DNA of 21,460 nt from Amoeboradix gromovi (lineage: Eukaryota; Sanchytriomycota; Sanchytriomycetes; Sanchytriales; Sanchytriaceae), in NCBI GenBank assembly GCA_018985225.1, contig JADGIF010000093.1, positions 1-21,460 of the forward strand. The letters run 5' to 3'. Within the stretch, counting starts at the first letter, position 1, and each line of letters starts with the position of its first letter. A model generated the notes under the pieces. That model searched no databases, was not told the origin of the DNA, and saw only the letters and a program-made list of their open reading frames with translations. The position numbers and the translations under genes are program-made. Shown in pieces: positions 7,451 to 14,979 of this stretch.

Positions 7451-8459
7451 CTAGGCAAGGCCATCGTTTGTTGGTCTTACCACTTGAGCAACAATAGAGA
7501 ACACATAAATTTTACTTCCATTGAAACTGATGGGTATTCGTGGCATGCAAGGTATTTTAATAAAGTGAAATGTAAGTACAGAAGAGTGAAGCGAAAGAAA
7601 AGGAATCTTCTTAACTTATATCATAGTAAATTCCAGAGAGTAACAAACGCGCAAGAATTCAGTAGAGCTTGCCTTGAAAAGAGGATTTTAGATATCAATA
7701 AACCGTTCTTAAGAAGTTTAGCTAGGCTCGGCAATGACGTATTAACTAAACTACGAAGTCTCGACTGTGCATTTATAGATCCCTGAAAGAAAGAAGTTTA
7801 CAATACAGATAAAAATTTCCTTTCACCAAGACAATACAAACATTTGATGTTCACGAACCAGCACCAAAAGGAGCTCAAATACATGAAAGGGAAACTCCAA
7901 ATAAATATAATCCAAGACGAAGCGTCGAAATCAAGGACATTTAGCGAGTGCCTCAACGCCATAACGCCACACGTACGAAAGCTAATCTGGTTTTATAGCC
8001 AAAAACCACTGAGGCAATGGCGCTTCATATTATGGGGACTCAAGCAGAAAATTGTGTATGTAATATACAAGGAACTGGTCACAAGGCAGAATACATGGAG
8101 TAATTTCTAGTTGAGTGATAAGAAACGAAAGAAATAGAAGATCATAAATGGACCATTGAAGTGCGCTATCTTATAGGAAAACGGCAGCAAGGCGCATGTA
8201 CGTAGAATGATCCTTTACCCAATCGGTTGCTCTTGCATCAGTTCTCGATATGGGACAAGTTCTTATTATTCATGAAGGGTATACTTCAAAGCAACGCTAT
8301 AAATGTAAACAAGATGTCAATGGAAAGGAGTATAGAAAGCGAAAGAGAATCAGGACCTGCGAAAAATGCTCCACAGTGATCTATCGCGACGAAAACGCAA
8401 GCTTGAATATCAGAGATGTATTTATTAGCTGCACGTCAGAGTATAACAAGTCAAGCTAG
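7451..8459 (+). pseudogene. Broken Fanzor/TnpB-family RNA-guided nuclease (OMEGA system relic)
   Basis: Fanzors are eukaryotic relatives of TnpB: RuvC nucleases guided by an RNA and carried by transposons. Frame 2 (7451-8110) contains the Fanzor-like box SIETDGYSWHARYF, then 70 residues later the RuvC-I motif AFIDP followed directly by TGA (7784-7786), then KKEVYNTDKN and the segment LIWFYSQKPLRQWRFI typical of the family core, ending at TAG 8108-8110. Frame 1 (about 8204-8259) reads NDPLPNRLLLHQFSIWDK. Frame 0 (to 8459) reads VLIIHEGYTSKQ, a CEKC knuckle and RDENASLNI, the zinc-ribbon and RuvC-III block. At least two stops and two frame changes make it non-functional as read. No ATG precedes the first segment. 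Family identity is confident from motif order; subfamily (Fanzor1-like, from the TDG box) is tentative. Confidence 0.8.
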
Positions 8460-8555
8460 CAGCTTCGTCCTTCACTGGATGATACCAACATCAAACGAGA
8501 GAGGTCTCAAGGATAGCTTAAGCAATGATTGTTTTAAATATGATTTAATTTGTTA

Positions 8556-8879
8556 ATGGCAGAGTTTGAAGGTAATCAGAAATGAATAACATCTCTAGTT
8601 TTCTTAGTTTGTTTGTATCTGCATGTTCTTCCAGATCTTTGTTCGCCATACATTTCTGCAAAATCAAAAAGGCTTCCTTTGGATACAAACATTTTCTTGA
8701 CTAGTCAAAGTGCAACTAAACACTTTGCCTTTGTTGGCATGATATCTAGACTTGAAATGGTCCAGATCATTTATGATAATCTGAAATCACAAGCTGTAAG
8801 AATACCCTTGATGAATATATCACCTACTTGTTTTGTAGGAATTTATCTGAGAACGAAGCTAAAAGATCTTGTGAGATAA
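8556..8879 (+). CDS. Candidate small gene, 98 aa, with a putative 27-nt intron
   Basis: An open frame ends at TAA 8877-8879 but has no upstream ATG of its own. Joining ATG 8556-8571 (MAEFE plus one base) to 8599 across a GT...AG interval (8572-8598, begins GTAATC, contains AATAAC, ends CTCTAG) yields a continuous 98-residue protein beginning MAEFEVFLVCLYLH. It includes DTNIFLTSQSATKHFAFVG and ends TKLKDLVR. I do not recognise it. The intron length is in line with the 21-22 nt introns elsewhere in the window. The splice model is inference; the alternative is another eroded fragment in this decay zone. Confidence 0.3.
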
Positions 8880-9137
8880 GTTGTATACATTTGAGAGAAC
8901 AACATGAAAATTCTCTACATTTTGTTAGCCATCTTGATTTATCAAAAGATAGCATGTTGCTCTTCCACCTCATAATCATGTAATGCGTGAGATGTAGAGC
9001 TTAGAGTAGCAAATGATTGTGAATGCGTGAGTTTTGATTCTTGAGAATGAAAAGGATTTGTAATTGACATGGTGTAGGAGAGTTTGTCTAGTTTTTTGTA
9101 ATAATTCCCATGAAGACTTAAAATTTTACAAAATCTG
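8880..9137. other. Gene-poor stretch with two micro-ORFs before the Rogdi gene
   Basis: On the plus strand, 8904-8975 encodes 23 residues starting MKILYILLAILIYQKIACC, which resembles a secretory signal peptide but stops at once. On the minus strand, 8942-9070 encodes 42 residues starting MSITNPFHSQ with no known motif. Neither is convincing alone. The stretch also contains TTGTCTAGTTTTTT at 9085-9098, a partial match to the repeat found near 15.9 and 21.2-21.4 kb. The Rogdi promoter should lie here. Confidence 0.3.
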
Positions 9138-9869
9138 ATGCAGGGAGAGCCAGAAAGAGATTGGTATCTGAACACTTTAGAATCAACACAACAGGAAATA
9201 TTGGAACAGCTTGATGTGATTCTTAGTTATTTTTCAAGAGACGTTAAACTGGCTATCTCTACAGAATTTGCAAGCGGATATTTAGGTATTAAAAACAATT
9301 TGGTAATGTCAGGAGAGATAGTTTTGTCCAAGAAAGGAAAGGCAAAGGTATCATTAAACAAGGAAATTCCTTACTCAATCATTCAAATTGAAAACATTAT
9401 CAAATACATAATAATGGCTGGTGATTCTTTAAGCTCTACACAGCATTTTGTAATGGCGCTTGAGCAGATTGATAAGATGAGCCGTATGATAAGAAGAACT
9501 CGGCAGCAGTTATATTTCAGAGATCCAGCCAAATCGTTTGCGGCTTCCGTCTTTAGACAGGATTCCTTTATTGAGAAAGAGCACATTGTAGATTTAAATT
9601 TAAACGAAAACAAGCTTGTTGTAAACATATACCATCTTAAAAAAGGTGCTCTTTCCAGTCAACATACGTTGGATGAATATCAGGATGTTTACAGGATATT
9701 CAAAAAAGTTATTCAGCCCCATCAAGGCCATAAGCATCTTGTGGAGATTGATGATTGCATTGAGTTTGAAGTAGATCACCCTCCTATGAAGCAAATTTTA
9801 GAGCGAATTCTCGTTGTGGAGCAACTGATTAGAGAATGTATTTATAATCTCCAATGCTTCAAGAAATAG
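9138..9869 (+). CDS. Rogdi/Rav2-family protein (V-ATPase assembly factor)
   Basis: 243 residues. Fungal Rav2 is part of the RAVE complex that promotes V-ATPase reassembly; animal Rogdi has the same role with Rabconnectin. Shared features with human ROGDI: an N-terminal helix ending EILEQLDVILSYF (cf. VLKQLQDILKEA); a strand pair YLGIKNNLVMSGEIVLSKKG followed by a charged VSLNKEIP (cf. DVNLKMP); the helix IQIENIIKYIIMAGDSLSS, then MALEQIDKMSRMIRRTRQQL; and a central NKLVVNIYHLKKG strand. ATG 9138 is the first in frame. An AATAAA at 9888-9893 follows the stop and lies 3 bp from the end of the convergent zinc-finger gene. Assigned from alignment by eye; moderate certainty. Confidence 0.75.
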   Translation: MQGEPERDWYLNTLESTQQEILEQLDVILSYFSRDVKLAISTEFASGYLGIKNNLVMSGEIVLSKKGKAKVSLNKEIPYSIIQIENIIKYIIMAGDSLSSTQHFVMALEQIDKMSRMIRRTRQQLYFRDPAKSFAASVFRQDSFIEKEHIVDLNLNENKLVVNIYHLKKGALSSQHTLDEYQDVYRIFKKVIQPHQGHKHLVEIDDCIEFEVDHPPMKQILERILVVEQLIRECIYNLQCFKK

Positions 9870-9896
9870 CGAATAGTAAATGAATGAAATAAATGT

Positions 9897-10523
9897 TTAC
9901 TGTCGCAACAAATAGGCAATCAGTTCGTTACAGTCATCATCGATCGGTGTCATCGGCTGGTGTTTTCTTCTCTTATCCCCAACTATAGCTCTTATAATCC
10001 GATGAATCTTCTCCTTTGATATGTCTTTTGGAAGGTTCTTCAAAAATCCACTGCAGTTCTCCAGATGCTTACGTTTGGCGTCACTCCTTCCAGTAGTTTT
10101 TAATAGTTTGCTGCACCATTTGCAAGCCTCCCTATTACTGTGAACGTTCTTTGTATGGCGGATTACATCAGGCTTGTGTTTGAATACATTATCGCAAAGT
10201 AAGCAAATATATTGAACACCCTCGGATCCATGTACAGTGGTATAATTCTTAGGTGATTTTGGACTAGGGGAAATATTTTCGTCACTAGATATGTCCAAAT
10301 TGTGAGTTTTTAATGTTAGATTCCGGTGCTGTACTTGATGTGAGGTTTGGGTCTTTGGTTTTTCCATCACCGGGTTTAACAAATTTTCGAACGGATTTGA
10401 GGCCGGTCTTTCGTTTTGTATGTTGGCTCTTAATATCATGATCAAATTGTCTACGTTGTCTTGCGATTTCTGCTGATGATGACTCGATCGGCAGCTGTAA
10501 TATGCAGATAAAGATTGTGGCAT
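9897..10523 (-). CDS. C2H2 zinc-finger protein
   Basis: About 208 residues from ATG 10523. A classical C2H2 finger reads YICLLCDNVFKHKPDVIRHT followed by KNVH (C-x2-C...H-x4-H). A second, atypical unit follows immediately: CKWCSKLLKTTGRSDAKRKH then LENC, which could bind zinc as C2HC. The first half is low-complexity and polar (Ser, Gln, Asn, Pro), as in fungal transcription regulators. DNA binding and nuclear location are family inference. The frame is open upstream to 10595 but without ATG. An alternative start uses ATG 10620 joined across a GT-AG interval 10592-10547 (46 nt), giving MDLHCGLLIEPP in frame. I keep the simple start because that intron is longer than the two secure ones. Confidence 0.65.
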   Translation of the reverse strand: MPQSLSAYYSCRSSHHQQKSQDNVDNLIMILRANIQNERPASNPFENLLNPVMEKPKTQTSHQVQHRNLTLKTHNLDISSDENISPSPKSPKNYTTVHGSEGVQYICLLCDNVFKHKPDVIRHTKNVHSNREACKWCSKLLKTTGRSDAKRKHLENCSGFLKNLPKDISKEKIHRIIRAIVGDKRRKHQPMTPIDDDCNELIAYLLRQ

Positions 10524-10824
10524 ATAACTTGGGGTAGTGGGTGGCTCTTGTTTATTTTTATATTTCCCCAAGTGACGATGGAATATGACTACCAATCAGT
10601 AGGCCGCAATGTAAATCCATGATTGGTTTCTGGTCAGCTTACTCGAATTAGATACCAATCACAAGCATTTAATAAAATTGGAAATGACTTTCGGCACCAG
10701 TCCCTAGTGTACTTAATTCTCCGAAATTGCAAAATTTACGTATCCACAATTTAATTAACTGAAAAGATGGTTGGAAATCAAAATAAAAACCATTTACTAA
10801 GTCTGTTGCCTCTGTGGATTATCA

Positions 10825-12114
10825 TCATGTAAACACAAAATCTTCATCATCTTCTTTGCTATCAACTCCTTGAGATAAATCCTGAATCGGAGATGCTTGG
10901 AATATAAAATCGTCCAAATCTTTTACAACTAGGGGTGTATCCATATCTATTCCTGGTAATCTAATTATATGCCATTCTAACCTGTGCATATTCTTGCCAT
11001 AATCTTCGTCTATATCCACTATTTCCTGTATGATACTGTTATCAGTCGAATATGAGGATGACTCACTATTCAGTTGGTGATCATAAAAAGAATTTGAGCT
11101 AGAAGATTGGCTTTTAAAACCATACCTTATAACATCTCCAAGGAACGTATAAATCATCAAACTTGCAGTATTGTAAAACGGTCTAAACTCACAATGTAAT
11201 CTTGTTTTTCTACCTCCATTCTCTGGCTGCACATAACCTTCCTTATCTTTGTGTTCATCCAGTCGCGATGTTAATGATCTAGGCAGTTTAATTGAGTAAT
11301 CGCTGTAATCGTAATCTAGCGTAGATAGCAATCTAGAAAGACCCTTCATCTTTCTTTTGTTCGATTTGGGAAGGTAGGAAGTAGATGGCGCTGAACTGGA
11401 ATAAACTGATGAATTCGAAAATTCCACGCTAATCATATCGTCATCTTCCAAACTCAGCGATTGCATGGACATATCAATAGAATGTGCATCCAATTGAATG
11501 GGTATTGTGAGATCATCCTTGGGTTCAGTCAATACGAATACATGAATTGTATATTTATCACTAATTAGTCCCAAAAGTTTATCGTCGTCACTGAAACTCA
11601 TACAAAGAATATTGGCCTTCTCCAGTCCTCTTCTATACTCTTGGAAAAGCTTCCGCGTTTCTGTGTTAAATATGCGAATTATTGTGCCTTGAACTGATGT
11701 GCTAGCCAAGTATTTATTGGACAAAACTATGTAGCTGACATCATGCGAATGAGCCTGAATCATGTGTATTTGATTGCTCTTCAAATGTATAAGATAGAGC
11801 TGGCCGGTAAGATAACCGCAACATGCTAGATAATCCTTGTTTATAGCAATTAGTTCAGGATTGCTGGTTTTGTACGCATTAAGCAGTTTCGGGTGTTTGT
11901 CATTAACATATACATGTATTAAATCTTTAGAAAACAGTATGATGTAATCGTCATTGATTAAATAGCAATCCAAACCTTCTGGAAGAGTAAATATCAGCTG
12001 CTCGTTAAAATAAAGATGGTTCTCATGTAAGTTATACTGATTAAATACTATTGATTTAGGAAGTTTGTGAAGAGAGGGCCAAAGTATAGAACCATGGGCA
12101 TTTGAAAAGATCAT
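10825..12114 (-). CDS. ATG18: PROPPIN (Atg18/WIPI-family) phosphoinositide-binding WD40 protein
   Basis: 429 residues. PROPPINs are seven-bladed propellers that bind PI3P or PI(3,5)P2 and act in autophagosome formation and vacuole/endosome membrane traffic. The diagnostic block is present at about residues 136-190: LASTSVQGTIIRIFNTETR, then EYRRG, then ANILCMSFSDDDKLLGLISD and YTIHVF. The lipid-binding motif is YRRG where the family has FRRG or LRRG, keeping both arginines. After blade 5-6 there is an acidic and Ser-rich insertion (about 210-260), and the C-terminus is long and acidic (ends KEDDEDFVFT). Whether it is Atg18, Atg21 or Hsv2 in function cannot be decided here. Start ATG 12114. 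Confidence 0.85.
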   Translation of the reverse strand: MIFSNAHGSILWPSLHKLPKSIVFNQYNLHENHLYFNEQLIFTLPEGLDCYLINDDYIILFSKDLIHVYVNDKHPKLLNAYKTSNPELIAINKDYLACCGYLTGQLYLIHLKSNQIHMIQAHSHDVSYIVLSNKYLASTSVQGTIIRIFNTETRKLFQEYRRGLEKANILCMSFSDDDKLLGLISDKYTIHVFVLTEPKDDLTIPIQLDAHSIDMSMQSLSLEDDDMISVEFSNSSVYSSSAPSTSYLPKSNKRKMKGLSRLLSTLDYDYSDYSIKLPRSLTSRLDEHKDKEGYVQPENGGRKTRLHCEFRPFYNTASLMIYTFLGDVIRYGFKSQSSSSNSFYDHQLNSESSSYSTDNSIIQEIVDIDEDYGKNMHRLEWHIIRLPGIDMDTPLVVKDLDDFIFQASPIQDLSQGVDSKEDDEDFVFT

Positions 12115-12673
12115 TGGATCTTGTGTTTTAGAATCATTTTTGTCAAAAATAGGATCAATTCTAATTAGCTTTTAAAAAGCAAGGCCTTTCCCGCTAATAT
12201 TATGACTACATTATATTGTATTAATCTATGGTTATTGAGACATAAAACAAGATATGCTTTATTTTATTTTTAAATAATTTCTAGCAATCTGGCAAGAGTC
12301 TTGTATACCTGATAATCAACACATAAAAAATCATAGAATTGCATCTCTGATTGCTCTGCTTCATGAATAGCTACATGAGATTCACATCTAATTCCGAGCC
12401 TCACATTGGATAGAGTTTCAATCGATGAGCCCAACGCGTCTATAGATAGTATCTTTGGTTCAAACTGTTTTTCTTCCCATTAGAGTTTTTCACAAAGCGC
12501 TAGCATCACTCTTCATTGGCAACCATATTTTATAGACACGCTAGTATCGCCATGAACTGTAACATTTAGATTGCAGCTGTTCTATCACATTAAATGGCAT
12601 AGCTCTGGTTAGGTGATGGAGTTTAATGCAAATGCAGCTTTTAGGATATAAATTCAGATGCTAAAAGTAATTT
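12115..12673. other. Intergenic region between the PROPPIN and APC8 genes, with an eroded minus-strand frame
   Basis: 559 bp between diverging start codons. The left part (12115-12260) is plain AT-rich sequence. 12270-12581 contains a minus-strand frame with two stops, listed separately, followed on that strand by AATAAA-like signals near 12260. The right 90 bp presumably holds the APC8 promoter. Confidence 0.4.
12270..12581 (-). pseudogene. Minus-strand coding remnant or intron-split small gene
   Basis: One frame runs from 12581 to a TAA at 12272-12270, interrupted by TGA (12515-12513) and TAA (12482-12480). The upstream part reads NVTVHGDTSVSIKYGCQ. The downstream 69-residue part begins WEEKQFEPKILSIDALGSS and ends YQVYKTLARLLEII; it looks like genuine protein. 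A GT-AG interval of 51 nt would remove both stops and keep frame (SIKY joined to EKQFEP), but it is longer than the secure introns here and no ATG is found upstream. I do not recognise the protein. Either a recently broken gene or a small multi-exon gene. Confidence 0.35.
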
Positions 12674-14200
12674 ATGAAACGTTTAACTCAGTCTTGTTTT
12701 GATCGCTGTTTACCCACTGCATTAGTTACCCAAGATCTTCATCATGTTGAAAAAATCGAGGTTAACCTACCTATATCCACTATCCACTTACAAAACTTAT
12801 TTTATTGCAAGCAATATCATGCCATTGCTAATTATTCACCTACTTCAGACGTGGAAGCATATATCGTAGCTTACTGCAAATACAAAATTAACAATCCTCT
12901 TAAACACGTTTTAAACTTTATTAAAGAGCAGATGATTACGAGAGATTGCGATTTTCTTAGAATGCTTTACGCTCAAATTGCTAGCGACTTACCCATTTTG
13001 ATTGATCTGCAGTCGAGTGAAGTGTCTTACACTTGGCACTACTGGTACATCTTGTCCTTGCTGGTTAATAAAATCACAGACCTTGATAGATTGAAGAATC
13101 ATCCTTGGTATCCAATTGGGTTGGCATACACCACAATAACCCGCAACATAAAAGTAAATGAATTTGAAATCTTCAACTCCTTACTAAAATCTGATTTTAC
13201 TGATATTCTCTTTTATATTTTGCAACTGATATACAACATGCCTAATACTCCTCGCCTAGTTGAAACTACAAGTCTCTCTAATAGTCCTTATCTTCCTGAT
13301 TTCGCTCATATAATTTCCAATGAATTGTCTAAATTAGATGATTTAGAAAGTACACATAGTTTAGCAATGCAATTGTCTTTGGAAGACCCATTAAATCCTA
13401 ACACCAAGGTAGCGCAAGCAGTTTATTACTCATTAAAGAACATGAATTTGAAATCTGTGGAGCTTTTGACTACTGCAATTGAAATTGATCCTTCGCCATT
13501 AGCCTTTTTATTGTTGGGGCACGAATATTTTCAATTCGGCAATTACAAAAAGGCCGTAAATTGCTATTTAAATGTTATTAAATTGAACAAGATAGACGTT
13601 CGTGGATGGGCTGCTGTCGGGGATGTTTATTTTTCAATGGGATTGTTTGAGCAAGCAATTAGGTATTACAGCGAATCAGCGCAAATCACTCAAAAGGATG
13701 GCTATATTTATATGCAGCTGGGTAATTGCTTTGAGAAACTAGAAAACCCTCAAATGTGGTACAATAGTGTGCTACGTGCTTGGGAGTTGCAATCTTCGTC
13801 TACTACAACATTAGCACTTTACAAATCAGCGAAAGCATATGGACTGGACCCTGTAAAAGTATTTCAAATTTTAAAGAATGCATTCAATCAAGATTCTACC
13901 TCGCTTGACTTCAGTTTATTGGAGGAACTAATAGAGTACTGCATATATTACAAAGAATTAGAGTTTGGTACAGTAGTATATAAAGTAGCCAAACAACAAG
14001 CTGGGTGGATAAATCAATCAAAACTGAATGAAATACAAAGCAAGTTAGAATCGAAGCCAGTCACAAGATCATTTGATAACTCGTCAATAAGAAATGCAGT
14101 GCCCAGTGCTTATTCTGACAATAATCATTCAAGTGCATGTGATGAGACACCAACAAGAAACAACAGACAAGAGTTTGGATACTACGAGTTGGGAAGATAA
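12674..14200 (+). CDS. CDC23: Anaphase-promoting complex subunit 8 (CDC23), TPR protein
   Basis: 508-residue TPR protein of the APC/C, the ubiquitin ligase that drives the metaphase-anaphase transition and mitotic exit; APC8 is a homodimeric scaffold subunit. The N-terminal part has the APC8 pattern of a short conserved lead (SCFDRCLPTALVTQDLHHVE), then helices with AYIVAYCKYKIN. The family signature is in the TPR core: LLLGHEYFQFGNYKKAVNCY, then NKIDVRGWAAVGDVYFSMGL, EQAIRYYSESAQI and MQLGNCFEKLENPQMW. Human CDC23 has LLGHEYMELKN, DYRAWYGLGQTYE and LGECYEKL in the same order. Slightly shorter than human (597). The C-terminal 50 residues are Ser/Asn-rich and probably disordered. Single exon. 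Confidence 0.85.
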   Translation: MKRLTQSCFDRCLPTALVTQDLHHVEKIEVNLPISTIHLQNLFYCKQYHAIANYSPTSDVEAYIVAYCKYKINNPLKHVLNFIKEQMITRDCDFLRMLYAQIASDLPILIDLQSSEVSYTWHYWYILSLLVNKITDLDRLKNHPWYPIGLAYTTITRNIKVNEFEIFNSLLKSDFTDILFYILQLIYNMPNTPRLVETTSLSNSPYLPDFAHIISNELSKLDDLESTHSLAMQLSLEDPLNPNTKVAQAVYYSLKNMNLKSVELLTTAIEIDPSPLAFLLLGHEYFQFGNYKKAVNCYLNVIKLNKIDVRGWAAVGDVYFSMGLFEQAIRYYSESAQITQKDGYIYMQLGNCFEKLENPQMWYNSVLRAWELQSSSTTTLALYKSAKAYGLDPVKVFQILKNAFNQDSTSLDFSLLEELIEYCIYYKELEFGTVVYKVAKQQAGWINQSKLNEIQSKLESKPVTRSFDNSSIRNAVPSAYSDNNHSSACDETPTRNNRQEFGYYELGR

Positions 14201-14219
14201 TAAATTTACTACCAAATAG

Positions 14220-14414
14220 TCATTGAATTTCCTTTGTATTTTTGACCGAGTTTGATTTTTTGAATAGCTTTCTAGCAGGAAATTGGGGATTGTTATTCCT
14301 CCTATAGAAATACAAAGCAGCAGAAATACCGGCAAAGCCACCGATACCCAATATGATGTAGAGTGCTAATTCCTCTTGGGTCATAATGTAAGTATAAGAA
14401 GCATCTTGAGACAT
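14220..14414 (-). CDS. Small single-span membrane protein, 64 aa
   Basis: From ATG 14414 (MSQDASYTYIMTQEELALYI) the protein has one hydrophobic helix (LALYIILGIGGFAGISAALY, with a GxxxG-like glycine pattern) followed by YRR and a basic tail. That arrangement suggests an N-out/C-in or mitochondrial small membrane subunit. No family recognised. It fits exactly between APC8 and VPS28 (convergent with the former, 19 bp; downstream of the latter on the same strand, 28 bp), which supports it as real. ORF start upstream of 14414 would need a TTG. Confidence 0.55.
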   Translation of the reverse strand: MSQDASYTYIMTQEELALYIILGIGGFAGISAALYFYRRNNNPQFPARKLFKKSNSVKNTKEIQ

Positions 14415-14442
14415 GGGTTTCAAGCAGATATTTATTTTTAGA

Positions 14443-14979
14443 TTACAATTGATGCACGAATAGAGAATAAGCGCTTTCTAAATCAAACACGAACTGTCTT
14501 ATTTGTTCATCATTTAAACTATCACTGGCTTTCTTTGTTGAAAAGAGAGAGTACCATTCAATTAATTTAGGGTAGTTACGATCTAGCTTCTTAGATCCGG
14601 TAACAACATCAGATAGCAGAGGGGATAATTGGTCAATAGATGTCATCCCAAGTTTGCAAGCATCCATCAGAGTTATAAAAGATTGGACTATCTCGGCAAC
14701 CATCTTAGAAGATGAGCTGGGTATTTGTGATGCGACACCTTCGTTGATACGCTGTTTTGCTGCTCCAAAATTGAGATCATATTTGGTATAGTATTCATTA
14801 AAATCCATGTCAATTAAATTTATAGCAGTTCTAAATTGAGAAATTAGTTTTGGACACCACGTATCGTATTCTTCTTGACTAAGAGAATCTCTTATAAAAG
14901 CTTTTTCTATGTAATCCAACCTTAATAACAAACTGTATATATCAGCATGTAGCTCAAGTTCTTTCTTAGCATTCTTCAT
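14443..14979 (-). CDS. VPS28: ESCRT-I subunit VPS28
   Basis: 178 residues, slightly shorter than human (221) and yeast (242). VPS28 forms ESCRT-I with TSG101/Vps23 and Vps37 and links it to ESCRT-II in multivesicular-body sorting. The N-terminal core-binding region shows YIEKAFIRDSLSQEEYDTWC followed by KLISQFRTAI. The C-terminal four-helix bundle shows FITLMDACKLGM, LDRNYPKLIEWYSLF and the very conserved end DEQIRQFVFDLESAY (human DSQVRQMLFDLESAYNAF). ATG 14979 gives the expected start just ahead of the first helix. No transmembrane or targeting signal, as expected for a soluble cytosolic protein. Confidence 0.92.
   Translation of the reverse strand: MKNAKKELELHADIYSLLLRLDYIEKAFIRDSLSQEEYDTWCPKLISQFRTAINLIDMDFNEYYTKYDLNFGAAKQRINEGVASQIPSSSSKMVAEIVQSFITLMDACKLGMTSIDQLSPLLSDVVTGSKKLDRNYPKLIEWYSLFSTKKASDSLNDEQIRQFVFDLESAYSLFVHQL

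Noticed and set aside
7451-8459. Intact Fanzor nuclease gene
   Set aside because: Stops at 7784-7786 and 8108-8110, frame changes, and a lost zinc-ligand cysteine make it a relic as read.
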